Shown piece after piece: positions 14,682 to 19,714 of a stretch of DNA of 19,731 bases. The translations under genes were made by a program, and so were the position numbers. This DNA comes from CAZTGB01 sp964612965 (GTDB taxonomy: Bacteria; Patescibacteriota; Microgenomatia; UBA8517): NCBI GenBank assembly GCA_964612965.1, contig CAZTGB010000013.1, forward strand, positions 1 through 19,731, given 5' to 3'. Within the stretch, counting starts at the first letter, position 1; each line of letters opens with the position of its first letter. The notes below the pieces were generated by a model that worked only from the letters and a program-made list of their open reading frames with translations, did no database searches and had not been told where the DNA came from.

Positions 14682-14917
14682 TTTAATGCTTCCCAATCAT
14701 CGACTCCTACTGGATCTGTGATATTGCCAACATAAGTAATAGAGTTGCCTAATTTTTTAAGAATTGTGTCCTCATCTTCCTTAACATATGGGTTAATCTG
14801 CACTACGGGTTTACCGTTATGGCTAATCAAAAGTTGTTGTTTACTTTGTTCAACCATTCTTAAATATTGCAATGCCTTGGCTTTGAATTCAGATTTAGAG
14901 ACTGTTTGAGTTTGCAT
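14678..14917 (-). CDS. Phd/YefM-type antitoxin
   Basis: 79-aa antitoxin paired with the PIN toxin. The N-terminal DNA-binding part has the Phd/YefM pattern: SKSEFKAKALQYLRMVEQSKQQLLISHNGKPVVQINPY, read in pieces as a helix, a turn and two strands. The acidic C-terminal tail (KEDEDTILKKLGNS, then DPVGVDDWEALK) is the toxin-neutralising arm. Two tandem 14-bp palindromes lie directly upstream within its promoter, as expected for cooperative autorepression by Phd-type dimers. It is of a different antitoxin family from the two AbrB-type genes in this window. Confidence 0.9.
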   Translation of the reverse strand: MQTQTVSKSEFKAKALQYLRMVEQSKQQLLISHNGKPVVQINPYVKEDEDTILKKLGNSITYVGNITDPVGVDDWEALK

Positions 14918-14945
14918 ATGACTATAGTCATATTACTATGGTCAT
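14918..14945. promoter_or_regulatory. Tandem 14-bp operators of the Phd/PIN module
   Basis: Site 1 (14918-14931) is the perfect palindrome ATGACTATAGTCAT, starting next to the antitoxin ATG. Site 2 (14932-14945), ATTACTATGGTCAT, abuts it and differs at two positions. Together they cover the -10 box. Back-to-back sites fit cooperative Phd dimer binding. Confidence 0.72.
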
Positions 14946-14958
14946 TCTACTCTGTCAA
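14930..14958 (-). promoter_or_regulatory. Promoter of the Phd/PIN module
   Basis: Minus strand: -35 TTGACA at 14958-14953 (perfect), 17-nt spacer, -10 TAATAT at 14935-14930, 12 bases before the ATG at 14917. It gives a leader of roughly 5 nt. Confidence 0.75.
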
Positions 14959-14972
14959 GTGACTCATTTTGA

Positions 14973-14981
14973 TGATATAAT
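14973..14981 (+). promoter_or_regulatory. Extended -10 promoter for def-fmt
   Basis: The plus strand reads TGATATAAT, a TGn-extended -10. The same nonamer precedes two tRNA genes in this window (17538-17546 and 19590-19598). Predicted start near 14988 would give a leader of about 40 nt that contains the chained palindromes at 14992-15025. A second -10-like box, TATAAA at 15015-15020, lies 7 nt before the def ATG and could instead give a leaderless transcript. Confidence 0.55.
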
Positions 14982-14991
14982 AGCCTCATAA

Positions 14992-15025
14992 CGAAATATC
15001 ATTTCGATATATCGTATAAAATACG
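14992..15025. promoter_or_regulatory. Chain of three overlapping palindromes upstream of def
   Basis: CGAAAT-atc-ATTTCG (14992-15006), CGATATATCG (15005-15014) and CGTAT-aaa-ATACG (15013-15025) are each perfect, and neighbours share a CG dinucleotide. Possible roles are a compound operator or leader hairpins. It ends 2 nt before the def ATG. Confidence 0.6.
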
Positions 15026-15027
15026 TT

Positions 15028-15558
15028 ATGATCCAGAAGATTTTAAAATCTACAGATCCCAAATTAAGACTCAAGTCCAAAAAAGTAGGAAAAATAGACA
15101 AGAAGGTCTTGTCTTTAATTAGTGATTTAAAAGACACTCTTAAAATTCAAAAAGATCCTGAAGGGGTTGGGTTGGCAGCTCCCCAGATAGGACGTAATCT
15201 TCAAATTTTTTTAGCTTCGTATAAAAACTTTGAGAGAGTTGTAATCAATCCCGAAATTATTGATATAGATAAAAAATTCTCAGACAAAAAGGTTGTTAAA
15301 AACGAAATACTAGAAGGTTGCCTATCCCTCCCCAATTACTATGGACCCCTAAGACGTGCCAGAAGTGTAACGGTTAAATACATGAATGAAAAAGGAGAGG
15401 AAAAAACAGAGACTTTTACCAATTTTAATTCACAAATAATCCTACATGAAATTGACCATCTTAATGGAAAGCTTTTTGTAGATCACCTTTTGAAAGAGAA
15501 GAAGCCTTTGTATAAACTAAATAAAAAAGATGAATGGGAGGAGGTTGAACTAATTTAG
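15028..15558 (+). CDS. def: Peptide deformylase
   Basis: Removes the N-formyl group from nascent proteins; a metal enzyme acting at the ribosome exit. The 176-aa protein has all three family motifs: GVGLAAPQ (46-53), EGCLS (96-100, Cys98 a metal ligand) and HEIDH (140-144, two His ligands and the catalytic Glu). It is followed 51 nt later by fmt, the enzyme that adds the formyl group, a common pairing. The C-terminal KKPLYKLNKKDEWEEVEL tail is charged and may contact the ribosome. The start has no Shine-Dalgarno sequence. Confidence in function is high. Confidence 0.97.
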   Translation: MIQKILKSTDPKLRLKSKKVGKIDKKVLSLISDLKDTLKIQKDPEGVGLAAPQIGRNLQIFLASYKNFERVVINPEIIDIDKKFSDKKVVKNEILEGCLSLPNYYGPLRRARSVTVKYMNEKGEEKTETFTNFNSQIILHEIDHLNGKLFVDHLLKEKKPLYKLNKKDEWEEVELI

Positions 15559-15561
15559 TAT

Positions 15562-15597
15562 AAGCAAAGCTTGAGACTTCGTCTAAAGCAAAGCTTG
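15562..15597. repeat. Paired 12-bp direct repeat around a mini-hairpin in the def-fmt spacer
   Basis: AAGCAAAGCTTG occurs at 15562-15573 and again at 15586-15597. Between them lies a short inverted repeat (AGAC-TTC-GTCT). The core TAAGCAAAGCTT is also present at the fchA 3' end (584-596), suggesting a small dispersed repeat. There is no T-tract, so terminator function is unlikely. Confidence 0.5.
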
Positions 15598-15609
15598 TAA
15601 TTTACTATT

Positions 15610-16461
15610 ATGAAAATTGTATTTTTTGGCACACCAGATTATGTTTTACCAATACTTACATCCCTTCACAAAAAATTTGTGACGGGACCGGGAAAAAGTC
15701 CAATTGTTGCTGTAGTTACACAAAGTCCAAAACCTTCTGGACGAAAACAAATTTTAACTTATTCTCCAATTGACAGATGGGCACACGAACATAAAATAGA
15801 CACTTTTTATCAATCCTCTGAACTATTAAGAGATGGCGTTGAAGCAGACATTGGAATCTTAGCAGCTTATGGAGAAATAATTAAAAAAGATGTAATTGAT
15901 ATGTTCCCAAAAGGAATTTTAGTTATTCATCCATCACTTTTGCCAAAATATAGAGGAGTGTCTCCAATACAAGGGGTGATTACTTCCGGAGATAAAATAA
16001 CAGGATCATCCATTATCCAAATGGACAAAAAAATGGATCACGGACCAATAGTTTCTCAATTTAAGGAGGAAGTTTCCCCGCAGGACACGACAGACTCTTT
16101 AAGAAGAAGACTATTTGAGAGATCGGCTGAAGTTATGGCGGAAACAATTGAGCCTTATATGTTGGGTAAAATTAATCCAAAAACACAAAATCATGATGAA
16201 GCAACATACACAAAAATAATAACCAAACAGGATGGCTTCATTGACTTAAAGAAAGCTACATCGGAAGAGTCCGAAAGATTCATTAGAGCCATGCAACCCT
16301 GGCCTCAAGCCTGGACTCTATTTAACGACAAAAGATTAAAATTACTAAAAGCACACATAGAGGATGGAAAATTAAGACTAGATGAGGTTCAACTTGAGGG
16401 GAAAAATCCAGTTACAGGGAGGCAGTTTGAAGAGGCTTATTCATCTTTCCGTCTTTTTTAA
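15610..16461 (+). CDS. fmt: Methionyl-tRNA formyltransferase with altered catalytic Asn position
   Basis: Uses 10-formyl-THF to formylate initiator Met-tRNA, the counterpart of Def. The 283 aa (E. coli ~315) cover the formyltransferase fold: MKIVFFGTPDYVLPIL, then GILAAYGEIIKKD, HPSLLPKYRGVSPIQG (107-122) and MDHGPIVSQ with Asp143. His107 and Asp143 match the E. coli catalytic His108 and Asp144. The residue matching catalytic Asn106 is Val105 (ILVIHPS rather than xNxH), an unexpected change. The C-terminal OB-like domain is short. TAATTT lies 6 nt before the ATG, so a separate leaderless transcript is possible besides read-through from def. The last 50 nt overlap the convergent rpmB gene. Confidence 0.92.
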   Translation: MKIVFFGTPDYVLPILTSLHKKFVTGPGKSPIVAVVTQSPKPSGRKQILTYSPIDRWAHEHKIDTFYQSSELLRDGVEADIGILAAYGEIIKKDVIDMFPKGILVIHPSLLPKYRGVSPIQGVITSGDKITGSSIIQMDKKMDHGPIVSQFKEEVSPQDTTDSLRRRLFERSAEVMAETIEPYMLGKINPKTQNHDEATYTKIITKQDGFIDLKKATSEESERFIRAMQPWPQAWTLFNDKRLKLLKAHIEDGKLRLDEVQLEGKNPVTGRQFEEAYSSFRLF

Positions 16462-16663
16462 ACCGGCTAATGCAATCTGTGCAAAGTTTCATTGATATTT
16501 TTACACCCTTCACCATAACTCCAATTTTTTGAATATTTGGTTTAAAAGTTCTGAGTGTGCTTTGAGCTCTTTTCTTCCAACGTTTTCCAGCAATTCCACG
16601 ACCATGGGAACTTTGACGCCCATAAGTTACACTTTTTCCACAATTTTCACAAGCGAATGCCAT
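16412..16663 (-). CDS. rpmB: 50S ribosomal protein L28
   Basis: 83-aa large-subunit protein. MAFACENCGKSVTYGRQSSH (with GRG following) and GKRWKKRAQSTLRTFKPNIQ are characteristic L28 motifs. CxxC near the start and CTDC near the end form the zinc-ribbon version. The ATG at 16663 is used because the frame upstream of it (to 16780) does not resemble L28 and crosses the divergent promoter. The 3' end overlaps fmt tail-to-tail by 50 nt, so the MNKPLQTASL tail is coded opposite the fmt C-terminus. It is transcribed from a promoter at 16713-16741, with a leader of about 40-45 nt. Confidence 0.95.
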   Translation of the reverse strand: MAFACENCGKSVTYGRQSSHGRGIAGKRWKKRAQSTLRTFKPNIQKIGVMVKGVKISMKLCTDCISRFKKDGKMNKPLQTASL

Positions 16664-16691
16664 ATTTGATATAAAGTAGCTTAAAGTCCTA

Positions 16692-16741
16692 GTGACTAGC
16701 TGCTGGGGATGAATTATACTAGGTATACGGTTTTTCATCAA
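16692..16741. promoter_or_regulatory. Divergent, overlapping promoters for rpmB and the M50 protease
   Basis: Minus strand (rpmB): TTGATG at 16741-16736, 17-nt spacer, TATAAT at 16718-16713. Plus strand (M50 gene): GTGACT at 16692-16697, 17-nt spacer, TATACT at 16715-16720. The two -10 boxes overlap, so only one polymerase can open this region at a time. An inverted repeat TATAC-TAG-GTATA (16715-16727) covers the same spot. Confidence 0.6.
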
Positions 16742-16742
16742 T

Positions 16743-17351
16743 ATGATTATAATTTTCATTCTGGCCTTCTTAATTATCATAACAATACATGAAGCGGCTC
16801 ATGCGTATGTTGCTGACAGACTTGGGGATCCGACGGCAAGGCTTATGGGAAGACTCACACTAAATCCGATTGCCCACATCGATCCATATGGAACACTTTT
16901 AATTCCTTTTTTCTTGATTTTAATTGGCTCTCCACTTGTTTTTGGTTGGGCAAAACCAGTACCGGTTGATCCTTATAACCTTGCCAACCCAAAAAAGGAT
17001 TCTGCTTTGATCTCTTTGGCAGGTCCACTAGTTAATATTATTTTTGCAACTATTCTTGCGGTTATATTCAGACTTGGTGTCCAAAACGAATTTATTTTGG
17101 CGCTTATAAGATTCAATGTTGTTCTTGCTGTATTTAACTTAATTCCGATTCACCCACTTGATGGAGGAAAAGTGTTAATAGGACTTTTGCCCCACAAAGA
17201 GGCCGCTGAGCTTGATTTATTTTTAAACAGATATGGTTTTGTAATTCTAATTATGCTTATCTTCCCTATTTTCGGGGGAGTTTCACTTCTTTCTCAAATT
17301 ATCTCGCCCATTATAAATTTAGTTTTAAGGCTCTTGCTTCCGGGTGTATAA
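16743..17351 (+). CDS. M50-family intramembrane zinc metalloprotease
   Basis: Site-2-protease-type membrane enzyme. 202 aa and four to five hydrophobic segments. The zinc site is HEAAH in the first membrane segment (TIHEAAHAYVADRLGDPTAR), with the third ligand Asp in NLIPIHPLDGGKVL. NPIAHIDPYGTLLIP and FGWAKPVPVDP are typical of the compact PDZ-less subgroup (YwhC/Rv-type uncharacterised proteases). It is likely to cleave a membrane-bound substrate, not identifiable here. It is divergent from rpmB. Its 3' end carries the -10 box (TATAAT, 17347-17352) of the following RNA candidate, overlapping the stop codon. Confidence 0.93.
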   Translation: MIIIFILAFLIIITIHEAAHAYVADRLGDPTARLMGRLTLNPIAHIDPYGTLLIPFFLILIGSPLVFGWAKPVPVDPYNLANPKKDSALISLAGPLVNIIFATILAVIFRLGVQNEFILALIRFNVVLAVFNLIPIHPLDGGKVLIGLLPHKEAAELDLFLNRYGFVILIMLIFPIFGGVSLLSQIISPIINLVLRLLLPGV

Positions 17352-17359
17352 TTATTGTA

Positions 17360-17507
17360 GACCTCGCCAATAAGAGGATCGGTTTAAACTTTCTGACTAT
17401 TTTATAGAATTTGGGAAGGTGAAAGTTCTTTAAACCTGAGGGTTTAGTAGACAGCCTACCCACCTGGAAGTGTCCAGGAAGATCACCGGGCTCTTTGAAG
17501 CGGGGTC
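17360..17507 (+). ncRNA. Structured non-coding RNA candidate of unknown class
   Basis: TATAAT at 17347-17352 is followed by 7 nt and then the predicted 5' end. The ends pair: GACCTCGC (17360-17367) with GCGGGGTC (17500-17507). Inside are AAGAG/CTCTT (17372-17376 with 17491-17495), GATC/GATC (17377-17380 with 17481-17484), a long hairpin GGTTTAAA/TTTAAACC (17381-17388 with 17429-17436) extended by CTTTC/GAAAG, a second hairpin at 17440-17461 and a third, CCTGGA-AGTG-TCCAGG (17463-17478). A T-run (17511-17515) follows, consistent with termination. No long ORF crosses it. The branched fold does not match the rod of 6S RNA or the SRP core. It could also be a leader for the tRNAs downstream. Confidence 0.55.
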
Positions 17508-17537
17508 AACTTTTTCCTCGAATTTAGCTTCACTTTC

Positions 17538-17546
17538 TGATATAAT
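17538..17546 (+). promoter_or_regulatory. Extended -10 promoter for the tRNA-Thr/tRNA-Tyr pair
   Basis: TGATATAAT, 16 nt upstream of the first tRNA, with no good -35 hexamer. It is identical to the element ahead of tRNA-Thr(GGU) at 19590-19598. Confidence 0.6.
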
Positions 17547-17562
17547 TCTTTTTATAAGTTAA

Positions 17563-17634
17563 GCCGACGTAGCTCAGTGGTAGAGCAGAATTTTTGTAAA
17601 ATTAAGGTCGCTGGTTCAATCCCAGCCGTCGGCT
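17563..17634 (+). tRNA. tRNA-Thr (anticodon UGU)
   Basis: Cloverleaf by hand: acceptor GCCGACG/CGTCGGC, D-arm GCTC/GAGC with GG in the loop, anticodon stem GAATT/AATTA (one end mismatch), loop TTTGTAA with anticodon TGT at 17595-17597, and T-arm GCTGG-TTCAATC-CCAGC. It decodes ACA and probably other ACN threonine codons. CCA is not encoded. Confidence 0.93.
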
Positions 17635-17654
17635 CATCCTATAATAAGATAGTT

Positions 17655-17737
17655 GCCAAGGTGGTAGAGTGGACAATTACTCGGGACTGTAGATCCCGCG
17701 CCGAAAGGCTACTCAGGTTCGAATCCTGACCTTGGCA
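17655..17737 (+). tRNA. tRNA-Tyr (anticodon GUA)
   Basis: Class II tRNA. Acceptor GCCAAGG/CCTTGGC, D-stem GTAG/TTAC, anticodon stem CGGGA/TCCCG with loop CTGTAGA (GTA at 17689-17691), a long variable arm with GCC-GAAA-GGC, and T-arm TCAGG-TTCGAAT-CCTGA. Discriminator A. CCA is not encoded. It lies 20 nt after tRNA-Thr, probably on the same transcript. Confidence 0.93.
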
Positions 17738-17798
17738 CTGAGTAGGAAGATTGGGGGTAGCTTCTATGATCTCTAACAACTTTGAGGTTTCAGTTTTT

Positions 17799-17834
17799 CC
17801 ACCCCGAAGGGTATGTGGAGCGATTTCTTTTTTT
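17799..17834 (+). terminator. Rho-independent terminator candidate after the tRNA pair
   Basis: Stem CCAC+CCC (17799-17805) with GGG+GTGG (17809-17811, 17815-17818), a 3-nt bulge and a tight loop, followed by a T-rich run at 17824-17834. It is positioned to end the tRNA transcript before the convergent kinase-like gene. Confidence 0.5.
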
Positions 17835-17868
17835 GTCTGACTCAACAAATTTCTGTTGACATATTTTA

Positions 17869-19203
17869 TTAATCACTTTCAATTAATATTCTTGAACCAC
17901 CCTCTGGGCCAATTGCTTGTATGAATAATTCTTGAGCCAAACTTCCGGCTTCTTTCTTAAAATCAGGTAGATCGATTCCCCTATTGGGTCCATTCGCAAT
18001 GATCCTTGTCTTATGAATGTTTACCCGTGAGTTGGAGTACTCTAAAATTACCTCTTTTGACGTAGGATATTTTATAGTTAGACCCAACTCACCCTTTATA
18101 ATTCCTGACAAAGCTTTAGTGATAAATTCTTCAATTCTTGTAATTCTACTTAAATGTGGCATATCATCATATCTTGGAAGTTGTTCGTCCTTTAACCCAA
18201 ACTGGACCTGTATCCCCTTTAAAACTTCTTTTAATTTTTTAGGACTTCCATCTGTCTTTTCGAGATTTACTCCCATATTTTTTAGTAAGTTACGTGATAT
18301 TTCCTGCAGTTTTCCATCTATTAGCACTGCCTTATTTTTGTCCGTACCAAAAGTGTCCATGGTTTTGTCATCAGACTCATCAAATCTTTTTAAATGCAAT
18401 TTTCCTTCTTTAACTTCAAACCTACCTGTTTGAAGTTTATAAAGTTCAAGCAAGTCATTTATTATGGGGGTTGCTTCTTCTCTAACTGCCAGGGTAAGTA
18501 TTAAATCCTTTAGAGCCAAGGCAGATCTTAAACGCATAAGAATCTCCGCATCCTCAACAGTAACATCAACTAATGCGTGGCATGAATCATATCTCAAGCT
18601 TTGAGCAACAATTGCAAGTACACCACTATCAGCAAGGTCTTTAAAATTGATATCTTGTTTACTACCTATTTCTTGAATAAAATTAGCATCAATCTGGCCT
18701 GTTTGTATTAACATTTTTGTTTCTTCTGTCTCCTGCCCATTTCCATCATAAAAATGCCCTTTTATAGCTCTTGCCAACATTTCAGAAACTTGTAAAAGTT
18801 GGGAAGGTATTCTTTCTTTAGTATCTTCATCCATGCTTTCACCATTTCTTAAAATACCATCAAAAATTAATATCTTTTTTTCGCCGCCAATAGTAGATTT
18901 AATTAATTCATTAAAAATCTGAATCGTGGGTATTGCTATTGCTCCTAAATGTTTGACCTGTTTTCCTTTAGCCATGAGCTCTAAAGCTTCACTCTCATCT
19001 TCTGCCAGAACAGCTTTACCTTTTTTGCTCATTTCGGCCTTTTTACCAAGTGCTCGGAAACCATCACCTGATGAAAAATAGATTACTTGCACTCCAGATT
19101 CCTCTGCTAGTAGACTTAATCTTTTAAAAAGCTCTCCCTTTCCGGCACCAGACAGGCCATGAAGAAAAAATATTCTACTACTAAATGATGCTAAATTAAT
19201 CAT
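17869..19203 (-). CDS. Adenylate-kinase-like P-loop protein with long C-terminal region of unknown function
   Basis: 444 aa. Residues 10-230 resemble an adenylate-kinase-type nucleoside monophosphate kinase: P-loop FFLHGLSGAGKGEL (Lys22), SSGDGFRAL where Adk has the NMP-binding STGD-x-xR, KKILIFDGILRN matching the DGFPR strand, and VDVTVEDAEILMRLRSAL at the post-LID helix position. The region that would form the LID is different and carries no zinc cysteines. Residues ~240-444 are not recognised: charged helices and a closing segment (IIANGPNRGIDLP, then AGSLAQELFIQAIG). TATAAT on the minus strand at 19227-19222 gives a leader of about 11 nt. The substrate is unknown, and the fusion is not a normal Adk. 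Confidence 0.7.
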   Translation of the reverse strand: MINLASFSSRIFFLHGLSGAGKGELFKRLSLLAEESGVQVIYFSSGDGFRALGKKAEMSKKGKAVLAEDESEALELMAKGKQVKHLGAIAIPTIQIFNELIKSTIGGEKKILIFDGILRNGESMDEDTKERIPSQLLQVSEMLARAIKGHFYDGNGQETEETKMLIQTGQIDANFIQEIGSKQDINFKDLADSGVLAIVAQSLRYDSCHALVDVTVEDAEILMRLRSALALKDLILTLAVREEATPIINDLLELYKLQTGRFEVKEGKLHLKRFDESDDKTMDTFGTDKNKAVLIDGKLQEISRNLLKNMGVNLEKTDGSPKKLKEVLKGIQVQFGLKDEQLPRYDDMPHLSRITRIEEFITKALSGIIKGELGLTIKYPTSKEVILEYSNSRVNIHKTRIIANGPNRGIDLPDFKKEAGSLAQELFIQAIGPEGGSRILIESD

Positions 19204-19221
19204 ATTTCAAAAGTGCCTTGG

Positions 19222-19227
19222 ATTATA
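19222..19227 (-). promoter_or_regulatory. -10 box for the kinase-like gene
   Basis: Minus-strand TATAAT at 19227-19222, with ATGAAA 17 nt upstream (4 of 6 match to the -35 consensus). The ATG at 19203 is 18 nt downstream. Confidence 0.5.
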
Positions 19228-19278
19228 ACTCCATCTTATTAAAATTTCATCCTGTAGTTGAAAATATGTTTTTAAAGT

Positions 19279-19560
19279 CTAAAAGTCCGTCGGGTCTTTT
19301 CCAAGAAGCTCCATTAATTCACCCAGCGTCTTTTTACCCTCACTACTTATTTCATTTCGACCTTCAGTCGGAAAAATCTCACTTTCAAGTTTTCCCAATA
19401 ACCTATCGACTTCCTCATCTAAGAAAACCTTGCCTGGATTAGCAAAAGCATCTAATATTCTTCGCCTAACACCTTTTATATATTCTTGGGTTTCGGGTTT
19501 GAATTTTCCTAACAGCCTGTCTGGTAACGTTTTTGAATTATATTCAATTTGAACAAATTC
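19279..19560 (-). pseudogene. Start-less 93-codon ORF, remnant or mis-started small gene
   Basis: Open from just after an in-frame TGA (19563-19561) to a TAG at 19281-19279, with no ATG, GTG or TTG before codon 16. The translation looks protein-like: EFVQIEYNSKTLPDRLLGKF, later RRRILDAFANPGKVFLDEEV, then DRLLGKLESEIFPTE. The segment (D)RLLGK occurs twice. I do not recognise it. The minus strand just upstream has GGGAGA and then TTG one base out of frame with GAA TTT GTT, so a one-base indel would restore a start. It is either a 5'-damaged gene, a sequencing error or a remnant cut by the tRNA locus. It is the only coding signal in the 406-nt stretch between 19203 and the tRNA. Confidence 0.45.
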
Positions 19561-19589
19561 TCAAGGTTTTATTTCTCCCAGCTGAAATT

Positions 19590-19598
19590 TGATATAAT
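19590..19598 (+). promoter_or_regulatory. Extended -10 promoter for tRNA-Thr(GGU)
   Basis: TGATATAAT, 11 nt before the tRNA. Same nonamer as at 17538-17546 and 14973-14981. Confidence 0.6.
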
Positions 19599-19609
19599 CT
19601 TAGACATTA

Positions 19610-19680
19610 GCCTGATTAGTTCAACGGCAGAACAGATTCTTGGTAAGAATCAAACGAAAGTTCGACTCTCTCATCAGGCT
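19610..19680 (+). tRNA. tRNA-Thr (anticodon GGU)
   Basis: Acceptor GCCTGAT/ATCAGGC, D-arm GTTC/GAAC with GG in the loop, anticodon stem GATTC/GAATC, loop TTGGTAA (anticodon GGT), and T-arm GAAAG-TTCGACT-CTCTC with one A·C mismatch. 71 nt, discriminator T as in the other tRNA-Thr here. It reads ACC/ACU. CCA is not encoded. Confidence 0.9.
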
Positions 19681-19687
19681 CACATTT

Positions 19688-19714
19688 CAGAAAGAATCTT
19701 CTGTATTTTGTTTT
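19688..19714 (+). terminator. Weak terminator candidate after tRNA-Thr(GGU)
   Basis: CAGAA (19688-19692) pairs with TTCTG (19699-19703), followed by a T-rich stretch (TATTTTGTTTT). The short stem makes this a low-confidence call. Confidence 0.3.

Noticed and set aside
17410..17500. Cobalamin riboswitch (GGGAAGGTGAAAG and a CCAGGA-like segment)
   Set aside because: The similarity is limited to a short purine-rich string. The conserved B12-box and its pairing partner are not in order, and the next genes are tRNAs, not B12-related.
17360..17507. SRP 4.5S, 6S or RNase P RNA
   Set aside because: No GGAAGGAAGCAG-type SRP tip, no single rod with central bubble as in 6S, and no conserved RNase P P4 sequence. 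Left as unassigned.
19558..19563. TGA read as glycine (as in Gracilibacteria/Absconditabacteria) to extend the 19279-19560 ORF
   Set aside because: Other genes here use TGA as a true stop at tight ATGA overlaps (ftcD/fchA, both PIN modules), and no intact gene contains in-frame TGA.
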